Shown here in pieces: positions 5,895 through 11,677 of a stretch of 11,677 nucleotides of DNA (positions within the stretch are counted from its first letter, which is position 1; the number at the start of each line of letters is the position of its first letter). The DNA is from Collinsella sp. AM33-4BH (lineage in GTDB: Bacteria; Actinomycetota; Coriobacteriia; Coriobacteriales; Coriobacteriaceae): contig NZ_QSIN01000019.1 in NCBI RefSeq assembly GCF_003469205.1, positions 1 through 11,677 on the forward strand, in the 5' to 3' direction. Position numbers and translations under genes: made by a program. A model generated the notes under the pieces. It was not told the origin of the DNA, did not search any database, and saw nothing but the letters and a program-made list of their open reading frames with translations.

Positions 5895-6107
5895 ATGCCC
5901 GACAGCTACAAGGAGCTCATCAAGAGCAATCCCGACGAGACCGAGATCAGAAGCTTCCTGGTGGACGGCGACCAGGTCTCCGTGACCCTGCGCATCCCCG
6001 ACACCCTGCGCGACGCGGCGAAGGAGGAGGCGGCCCTGCGGGGCATGAGCTTCTCCGCCTTCGTGCGCACCTGCATGATCGAAGAGCTCGCGAAAAAGGG
6101 GGCATAG
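5895..6107 (+). CDS. Ribbon-helix-helix (CopG/Arc-type) regulator, first gene of the defence-like operon
   Basis: A 70-residue DNA-binding protein. Residues 28-66 give the fold: strand VSVTLRIP, helix DTLRDAAKEEAALRG, turn, helix SFSAFVRTCMIEELAKK. An N-terminal arm of about 25 residues (PDSYKELIKSNPDETEIRSF) precedes it. The ATG at 5895 is chosen because GGAG lies 5 bases upstream; an in-frame ATG at 5883 would add four residues but has no ribosome-binding site. The helicase gene starts 4 bases after its stop, so the two are co-translated. It is most likely the repressor of this operon, acting at the GCATTT sites in its promoter. Such proteins also serve as antitoxins; with a 1081-residue helicase as its partner, a classical toxin-antitoxin pair is less likely. 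Confidence 0.8.
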   Translation: MPDSYKELIKSNPDETEIRSFLVDGDQVSVTLRIPDTLRDAAKEEAALRGMSFSAFVRTCMIEELAKKGA

Positions 6108-6111
6108 AGGC

Positions 6112-9100
6112 GTGAAGTCGCTAAGCAACGTCGGCGCGGAGCGCCTGGGAGACGCCCTCGGCGAATCCATCGACGACGGCGCGAAGTTGTCGATAATCAG
6201 CTCGTATTTCACCGTGTTCGCCTACGGGGAGCTCAAAGAGGAGCTCTCCAAGGTCGACGAGGTGCGCTTCCTGTTCAGCGAGCCCACCTTCATCAAGCGC
6301 ATGGCCGACTCGAAGGAGCCGCGCGAGTTCGAGGTAGCCCGCCGCGCGCGCGAGGTCGGCGTCGGCGGCTCGGGGCTCGAGCTCACGCTGCGCAACAACC
6401 TAAACCAACGCGCGCTCGCCCGCGAATGCGCCGAGTGGATCCGCGAGAAGGGCGTCTTCAAGTCCGCCAAGACGTCCGGCGCCATTCAGCCGGGCGGCAC
6501 CTACGTGGTGGAGAACCCATCCGGCGACGACCACGCCTTCATGGGCGCCGCCGCGAACTTCACGCAGGAGGGCCTCGGCTACGAGCGCCGTCCGGGAACC
6601 GTGACCTGCGTGAGCCATTTCGAGAACGCGACCGAGGCCGTCGGCCTCAAGATGATGTTCGAGTCGGTCTGGGACAACCCTGCCATGGTCGAGGAGGTCA
6701 CCGCGCAGGTGGCCGCCCAGGTCGAGACGCTCTACCGCGAGAACCCGCCCGAGTTCATCTATTTCCTGACCCTGTACCACCTGTTCCGCGACTTCATGGA
6801 GGACGACGAGGACAACGGCATCCGCCCCGGCCTCAAGTTCGAGGAGTCCGTGGTCTGGAGCAAGCTCTACGACTTCCAGAAGGACGCCGTCGTGGGCGCC
6901 ATCCGCAAGCTGGAGAAGTACAAGGGCTGCATCATCGCCGACTCGGTGGGCCTGGGCAAGACCTACGAGGCGCTCGCCGTCATGAAGTACTACCAGGAGC
7001 GCAACGACCGCATCCTCGTGCTGTGCCCGAAGCGCCTGCGGGACAACTGGACCCTGTGGACGCAGGACAACGACGACCGCAACCCGCTGGCCGACGACCG
7101 CTTCAGCTACACGGTGCTCAACCACACCGACCTGTCGCGCTACCACGGCATGAGCGGCGAGGTGGACCTCGAGCACCTGCGCTGGGGCCACTTCGACCTC
7201 CTCGTCATCGACGAGAGCCACAACTTCAGGAACAAGAGCACCGACGCGGACAAGACCGACCGCTACACGCGCCTCATCGAGGACGTCATCAAGTCGGGCC
7301 AGCGCACGAAGGTGCTCATGCTCTCTGCCACCCCGGTGAACAACCGCCTGCTCGACCTGCGAAACCAGATCGAGCTCATCACCGAGGGAGACGACGCGTA
7401 CCTCGCCGATACCGATGGCATCCCGTCGATCACCCACGTGACGCGCGTCGCCCAGCAGAGGTTCAACGAGTGGAGCAAGCTCTCCGACTCCGAGCGCACG
7501 ACCGAGAGCTTCGTGAACGCGGTGAACGCCGACTACTTCAAGCTGCTCGACGTGCTGACCATCGCGCGCAGCCGCAAGCACATCACGAAGTACTACGGCG
7601 CCGCGAGCGGTACCTTCCCGGCGCGCCGGCCGCCCCTGTCGTTTCAGACGCCCATTGACCTAGAAGGCGAGCTGCCGCCGATTGCCGTGCTCAACGACAT
7701 GATCGCCCAGCTCACGTTCGCCCAGTACCAGGTGCTCTCCTACGTGCGCGCCGACCAGCGCCGCAAGTACGAGGACCGCTACGGGGACACGTGGGGCAAG
7801 GACTTCGAGAGCCAGGTCCACCGCACGACGGCGGTGGCCAACCTCATGCGCGTCAACGTCCTCAAGCGCATGGAGTCCTCCGTGAACAGCTTCCGCATCA
7901 CGCTGCGACGAATCCTCGACGGCTGCGTCGACCTGCGCGCGAGGCTCGACGCCGACGCGTCGGGGGTCGCCTACGGCACCGAGGGCCTCGAGGACGGGTT
8001 CGACGACGACGATGCCGAGGAGTTCGAGGCCGGCGGCAAGGTGCGAGTCGACCTGCGAGACGTCGACGCCCTGCGCCTGGGCCAGGACCTCGACTTCGAC
8101 ATCCAGGTGCTCCGGGCCCTGCTAACCTATGCCGACGCGGTGACGCCCGAGCGCGACGCCAAGCTCGTGAAGCTGCGCGACTTCATCGCGGGCAAGGTCA
8201 GCGAGCCGTACAACCCCGGCAACCGCAAGGTGCTGGTGTTCAGCGCGTTCGCCGACACGACGGCGTACCTTTTCGAGCAGCTGGCGCCCTGGCTGAAGCG
8301 CGAGCTCGGAATCGAGTGCGCCGAGGTGGCGGGCAGCTCCAACCGGACCTACTCGCTGAAGCTTCCCAGGACCACCTTCGAGAACATCCTCGCGAGGTTC
8401 TCTCCCGTCTCAAAGGAGCTGCCGGAGAGCCAGCGGGAGCTCGGCGAGATCGACGTCGTCTTCGCGACGGACTGCATCTCCGAGGGCCAGAACCTGCAGG
8501 ACTGCGACTGCCTGGTGAACTACGACATCCACTGGAACCCCGTGCGTATCATCCAGCGCTTCGGCCGCATCGACCGCCTGGGATCGAAGAACTCCCAGAT
8601 CCAGCTGGTCAACTTCTGGCCGGACATCGCGCTCGACGAGTACATCCAGCTCGAGGGCCGCGTGAAGGGGCGCATGGCGCTGCTCGACGCGTCGGCAACC
8701 GGCGAGGAGAACGTGCTGGAGGCCAAGGGCAATGGAGAGATGAACGACCTCAAGTACCGTCGCCGGCAGCTCCAGCAGCTCAAGAGCGAGGTGCTCGACC
8801 TCGAGGACATCTCGGGCGGCATCTCGATCACGGATTTCGCCTTCGACGACTTCCGCGTGGAGCTCCAGCGCTACGCCAAGGAGCATCCCGGCGCGTTGGA
8901 GAACTCGCCGGCGGGACTGCACGCCGTGGCCCCCATCCCCGACGAGCTTCGCAGCGACGTGAAGCCAGGCGTGGTCTTCTGCCTCAAGCAGAACGACGAG
9001 GGCAACGATCCCAGGGACACGAACCCTGTCTTCCCGTACTACGTGGTGTACGTGTCGGCCGACGGCGAGGTCATGACGAAGCACACCCAGCCCAAGCCGG

Positions 9101-9357
9101 CGCTCGACATCATGCGCGCCGTCTGCTCTGGGCATCCCGAGCCCATCGCTAAGCTGTGCCGCGAGTTCAACCGCGAGACCCGCGACGGGACGAGGATGGA
9201 CGCCTACACCGACCTGCTTGACGATGTCGTTGCGGCCATCACCGGAACGCAGCAGGACAAAGGCATCGAGAGCCTGTTCAGCCTGGGAGAGGTCGGCAGC
9301 GGCACCGTCATGGGCTTCAACGACTACTCGTTGGTATGTTTCGCGGTGCTGCGATGA
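6112..9357 (+). CDS. SNF2/DEAD-like helicase with a degenerate phospholipase-D-like N-terminus
   Basis: A 1081-residue superfamily 2 ATPase expected to translocate on or remodel DNA. Residues about 1-165 resemble the PLD-like domain found at the front of many defence helicases: SIISSYFTVFAYGELKEEL, then GAAANFTQEGL (145-155), the counterpart of GSSNFTxxGL; but the usual HxK is absent (IQPGGTYVV near 125-133 takes its place), so nuclease activity is doubtful. The helicase core has DFQKDAV (Q-motif-like, 254-260), Walker A SVGLGKT (278-284), DESH (367-370), LSATP (404-408), then the second RecA domain with VFSAFADT (709-716), ATDCISEGQNLQ (785-796) and QRFGRIDRLGS (815-825). The C-terminal 200 residues are unassigned. 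The GTG start at 6112 is supported by AAGGGGG and AGAGG upstream and by the 4-base distance to the regulator's stop. It ends in an ATGA overlap with the next gene. Confidence 0.88.
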   Translation: MKSLSNVGAERLGDALGESIDDGAKLSIISSYFTVFAYGELKEELSKVDEVRFLFSEPTFIKRMADSKEPREFEVARRAREVGVGGSGLELTLRNNLNQRALARECAEWIREKGVFKSAKTSGAIQPGGTYVVENPSGDDHAFMGAAANFTQEGLGYERRPGTVTCVSHFENATEAVGLKMMFESVWDNPAMVEEVTAQVAAQVETLYRENPPEFIYFLTLYHLFRDFMEDDEDNGIRPGLKFEESVVWSKLYDFQKDAVVGAIRKLEKYKGCIIADSVGLGKTYEALAVMKYYQERNDRILVLCPKRLRDNWTLWTQDNDDRNPLADDRFSYTVLNHTDLSRYHGMSGEVDLEHLRWGHFDLLVIDESHNFRNKSTDADKTDRYTRLIEDVIKSGQRTKVLMLSATPVNNRLLDLRNQIELITEGDDAYLADTDGIPSITHVTRVAQQRFNEWSKLSDSERTTESFVNAVNADYFKLLDVLTIARSRKHITKYYGAASGTFPARRPPLSFQTPIDLEGELPPIAVLNDMIAQLTFAQYQVLSYVRADQRRKYEDRYGDTWGKDFESQVHRTTAVANLMRVNVLKRMESSVNSFRITLRRILDGCVDLRARLDADASGVAYGTEGLEDGFDDDDAEEFEAGGKVRVDLRDVDALRLGQDLDFDIQVLRALLTYADAVTPERDAKLVKLRDFIAGKVSEPYNPGNRKVLVFSAFADTTAYLFEQLAPWLKRELGIECAEVAGSSNRTYSLKLPRTTFENILARFSPVSKELPESQRELGEIDVVFATDCISEGQNLQDCDCLVNYDIHWNPVRIIQRFGRIDRLGSKNSQIQLVNFWPDIALDEYIQLEGRVKGRMALLDASATGEENVLEAKGNGEMNDLKYRRRQLQQLKSEVLDLEDISGGISITDFAFDDFRVELQRYAKEHPGALENSPAGLHAVAPIPDELRSDVKPGVVFCLKQNDEGNDPRDTNPVFPYYVVYVSADGEVMTKHTQPKPALDIMRAVCSGHPEPIAKLCREFNRETRDGTRMDAYTDLLDDVVAAITGTQQDKGIESLFSLGEVGSGTVMGFNDYSLVCFAVLR

Positions 9358-10136
9358 GCGGCATCGACTGGAACGGAATCCTGCGCCTGCCCGAAGCGGC
9401 GCTCGCGGGATGCCGCCGCATTCCCAAGACGGTGCTCGTCAAGCAGGCCATGCTCACCAAGACCGAGCAGAAGAGGCTCGACAAGGTCGCGCGCCTCGAG
9501 CACTTCGCCACGGTCCAGAAGTCCACGACGCGCATCCCGCCGTACGAGGACGACGAGCGCAACGTGCAGAGCGTCGTCTTCCTCCGTTGCGAGATGACAG
9601 CCGGGACCATGGCGGTGGCCGAGGTGGCGGAGCTCGTGCACAAGTGCTTCCCGAACCCGACGGTGCTCCTGGTCGAGGCGGGCGGCTGCGCGTGCATATC
9701 GGTCGCCCTCACGCGGAGGAGCCAGGCCGAGCAGGGCGCGACGGTCGTCGACCGAGTCGAGTCGACGGGCGCGTTCGATCCTGGCCGTTCAGAATACGCG
9801 GACTTCCTAGGCGCGCTGGCATTCGGGCGGCTCTCGCAGGGCGACCTCTGGGAGTACCTGGTCGACCTGTCGCGCACCGTAGCGCTGTCCCGCGCGATTG
9901 GCGGCCTGGGGTTCTACCCCGTATGCCCCGCTCGAGACCGGGAAAAGCTGATCGCCCTCACGTCGCGCTACGATGAGATGGGAGCCTCCGTCAAGCGGCT
10001 GAAGGAGCAGCGGCGGTCGAAGGACATAACGCTCAACGAGTCCGCGAAGCTGAGGATGGAAATGAAGGAAGAGGAGCGACGCCTGAGGGCGGTCGCCGAT
10101 GAGATAAAGGAGATCTGCAATGGCCGTTCTAGATGA
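9354..10136 (+). CDS. DUF4391-like protein
   Basis: A 260-residue protein that I assign to the DUF4391 type with moderate confidence. Visible points of agreement are the early IPKTVLVKQAMLTKTEQKRL (23-42), which corresponds to the family's IPK...L segment, then a stretch with TTRIPPYEDDERNVQSVVFLRCEM, and the strand pair PTVLLVEAGGCACISVALTR (102-121). The last 60 residues are a charged coiled-coil-like helix (EMGASVKRLKEQRRSKDIT onward). The biochemical function of DUF4391 is not known to me; members occur next to SNF2-type helicases and type III-like methyltransferases, as here. The ATG at 9354 is chosen for its ATGA overlap with the helicase stop; an in-frame ATG at 9336 would add six residues. 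The gene overlaps the next start by 17 bp. Confidence 0.68.
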   Translation: MSGIDWNGILRLPEAALAGCRRIPKTVLVKQAMLTKTEQKRLDKVARLEHFATVQKSTTRIPPYEDDERNVQSVVFLRCEMTAGTMAVAEVAELVHKCFPNPTVLLVEAGGCACISVALTRRSQAEQGATVVDRVESTGAFDPGRSEYADFLGALAFGRLSQGDLWEYLVDLSRTVALSRAIGGLGFYPVCPARDREKLIALTSRYDEMGASVKRLKEQRRSKDITLNESAKLRMEMKEEERRLRAVADEIKEICNGRSR

Positions 10137-10914
10137 GTATATTTTGCGAGCGGCGCGCCTTTTGAGTGATGCTGCAGATGAGGATGTTGATGCGCTCTGC
10201 CGTGAAATCATGCAGGTCTTCGACCTCGACTACACTAACCCCGAGGCTTTAAAATATATCAATTCCTCAAGCTCATTTCGCTACTCGAAAAGCGACCTAG
10301 GGATGATTCTCCAGAAGCTGCGCCTAAAGCGGGAAGACTCAGACGACAAAGCGTTCGGTGCCGCATTCTGCGCAACTATAACGCAGCATATCAGGAGACT
10401 GGAGCAAGCTCTTGAAGAGGGCGTGAAAGACGACGAGCTCAAAGCCGTATACGACTCAATCGACTACGTCTACGCAAACGCGAGGGGCTACGACTCCTAC
10501 ACGGACGGACTAGCCTCCTATTCCTATGGGTCTTCCAATCGCAATGATTTCAACGATGAACAGACGCAACTACGTATCGACAAACTGAAGCATTTCCGTG
10601 ATGAGGAGCTCCGTAAGCTGAAAATCGCCGAAGCGCAGGGCGCTAGCGTCAGCCTCACGGCATCCGCCACGAGCAACGTACAGGTCACGTTAGAGGCAAC
10701 CTTTGAACAGATTGACAAATTGCCAGAGACAACGCTTTCCGATGACGAGAAGACGCTGCTCAAAGGGATGATGGGCGATCTCAACACAAAAGATAAAAGC
10801 AAACGGGGCAGCAAGCTTGACAAACTCCTGAGCTGGCTTGCCGGCAAGGGCACCGACGTTTTTATTGCCGCCATGCCCTACATAGTTCAACTAATCAAAT
10901 CTCAACTTTCCTAG
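10120..10914 (+). CDS. Unrecognised 264-residue protein inside the defence-like operon
   Basis: I do not recognise a family. The ATG at 10120 has AAAGGAG 7 bases upstream and lies within the end of the DUF4391-like gene. Residues 1-115 look helical (EYILRAARLLSDAADEDVDA; SKSDLGMILQKLRLKRED). Residues 118-145 are rich in Tyr, Ser, Asn and Gly and are probably flexible. Residues 174-195 (GASVSLTASATSNVQVTLEA) look like beta strands, followed by LPETTLSDDEKTLLKGMMGDL, a basic stretch (KDKSKRGSK), and a hydrophobic C-terminal helix GTDVFIAAMPYIVQLIKSQL that may contact a membrane or another protein. The gene is visibly richer in A/T (codons such as ATA, TTA, AAA) than everything to its left. It is packed between the DUF4391-like gene and the methyltransferase gene, so it is likely a component or regulator of the system, or an inserted immunity or toxin module. 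Confidence 0.8.
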   Translation: MAVLDEYILRAARLLSDAADEDVDALCREIMQVFDLDYTNPEALKYINSSSSFRYSKSDLGMILQKLRLKREDSDDKAFGAAFCATITQHIRRLEQALEEGVKDDELKAVYDSIDYVYANARGYDSYTDGLASYSYGSSNRNDFNDEQTQLRIDKLKHFRDEELRKLKIAEAQGASVSLTASATSNVQVTLEATFEQIDKLPETTLSDDEKTLLKGMMGDLNTKDKSKRGSKLDKLLSWLAGKGTDVFIAAMPYIVQLIKSQLS

Positions 10915-10925
10915 GAGGAGACCTC

Positions 10926-11677
10926 ATGGGCGAGATAGAAAAGATGACTCTTGAATCGGAGAGTCTTATTGACGACCGCCTGAATAAGCTCAAGGAGCTG
11001 ATGCCCGAAGTGTTCTCCGAGAGCGGAATCGACTTCGACAAACTGCGGCTGGAGCTTGGCGACGAGGTAGACGAGGGCCTGGAGCGCTATGCGTTCACGT
11101 GGCCCGGCAAGGCCGATGCCATCCGCCAGTCGCAGATGTCCAGCACTGCTACTTTGCGTCCCCGTATCGAGAAAAGCCGCAGCCGCGATGGAGAGGATGG
11201 GTCCTTCGACTCGGACAACATTTATATCGAAGGCGACAATCTCGAGGTGCTGAAGCTCCTACAGCGCGGCTACCACGGCAAGGTCAAGATGATCTACATC
11301 GACCCACCCTACAACACGGGTCACGACTTTGTCTACAAGGACAATTTCGGCAACTCTGTCGATAACTATAAGGAGCAGGCGGGACTCGCCGGCCAGTCCA
11401 ACGCCGACACAAGTGGCCGCTACCATAGCGACTGGTGCTCGATGATGTACCCTAGGTTGAGACTGGCTCGAGAGCTCCTAACCGACGATGGCGTCATTTT
11501 CATTTCGATTGACGATAACGAAGACCGCAATTTGCGCATCCTCTGTGACGAGGTGTTCGGAGAGGCAAATTTCGTTTCTCAGCTAATCTGGGAACGAGCT
11601 TACTCGCCCAAGAATGACGCCAAATACGTTTCAAATAGCCATGATTATGCCTTGATTGGCAACTTCATCCGAACACT
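10926..11677 (+). CDS. Type III (Mod-like) DNA adenine methyltransferase, 3'-truncated by the window
   Basis: Methylates adenine (N6) at a target site to protect host DNA. The first 250 codons are present. Residues 100-112 (YIEGDNLEVLKLL) and the catalytic motif IV DPPYNTG (126-132) inside YHGKVKMIYIDPPYNTG are typical of beta-class Mod subunits, where the AdoMet-binding motif lies near the C-terminus and so beyond the window. DDGVIFISIDDNEDRNLRIL (188-207) and VFGEANF (210-216) are further type III hallmarks. The ATG at 10926 has AGGAGGAG upstream that overlaps the previous stop, so translation is coupled. No frameshift is seen. The next gene should be a Res-type helicase-nuclease if this is a complete type III restriction-modification system; that cannot be checked here. 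Confidence 0.9.
   Translation, partial: MGEIEKMTLESESLIDDRLNKLKELMPEVFSESGIDFDKLRLELGDEVDEGLERYAFTWPGKADAIRQSQMSSTATLRPRIEKSRSRDGEDGSFDSDNIYIEGDNLEVLKLLQRGYHGKVKMIYIDPPYNTGHDFVYKDNFGNSVDNYKEQAGLAGQSNADTSGRYHSDWCSMMYPRLRLARELLTDDGVIFISIDDNEDRNLRILCDEVFGEANFVSQLIWERAYSPKNDAKYVSNSHDYALIGNFIRT

Noticed and set aside
6400..7581. Long minus-strand open frame opposite the helicase gene
   Set aside because: The opposite strand carries Walker A, DESH and SAT motifs; this frame is a low-information Val/Leu/Glu/His-rich shadow.
7791..9152. Plus-strand open frame of 453 codons inside the helicase gene in another frame
   Set aside because: Arg/Gly/Ala-rich shadow composition; the overlapping frame encodes the second helicase domain with intact motifs.
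11099..11365. Plus-strand open frame of 88 codons within the methyltransferase gene
   Set aside because: It overlaps the Mod frame that carries DPPYNTG and has no ribosome-binding site.
1..11677. CRISPR array, tRNA, rRNA or insertion-sequence ends
   Set aside because: No regularly spaced direct repeats, cloverleaf-like segments, rRNA stretches or transposase motifs were seen on either strand.

Overview
The window is GC-rich and reads as accessory DNA from an actinobacterium. My best guess is class Coriobacteriia (Eggerthella/Gordonibacter/Slackia type gut bacteria), from the GC-rich codon use and the look of the Mob, Par and YraN-like proteins; this is inference and no marker gene is present. 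There is no rRNA, tRNA, CRISPR array, insertion sequence or recognisable replication initiator. The layout fits a mobilisable plasmid or integrative mobilisable element carrying a defence-type cargo.

Left half (1-4903), all on the minus strand. Reading in the direction of transcription: a small YraN-like protein (4903-4532) ending in a strong hairpin; a non-coding stretch with three stacked inverted repeats; parA (4326-3562) overlapping parB (3575-2619); a 210-bp hairpin-rich gap that is the best oriT candidate; mobC (2408-1962) overlapping a MobP/MobQ-like relaxase gene (1974-703); an unrecognised 184-residue protein joined by an ATGA overlap (706-152); and a 23-residue hydrophobic mini-protein (144-73) just before a 26-bp perfect palindrome that is probably the operon terminator. 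This half would partition, nick and mobilise the element.

Middle (4904-5450). A 547-bp divergent intergenic region with no convincing gene but a long imperfect inverted repeat.

Right half (5451-11677), all on the plus strand. It has an unrecognised 91-residue helical protein, then a promoter with a perfect TATAAT and repeated GCATTT half-sites, then a tight run of genes: a 70-residue ribbon-helix-helix regulator, a 1081-residue SNF2-type helicase with a degenerate phospholipase-D-like N-terminus, a DUF4391-like protein, an unrecognised 264-residue protein, and the first 250 codons of a type III (Mod-like) adenine methyltransferase cut by the window edge. Starts and stops overlap or nearly touch from the regulator onward, so this is probably one operon. 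I infer a restriction-modification-like or phage-defence system whose remaining part, perhaps a Res-type nuclease/helicase, lies beyond the right edge. Base composition becomes visibly more A/T-rich at about 10137, where the DUF4391-like gene ends, so the system itself looks like a mosaic.
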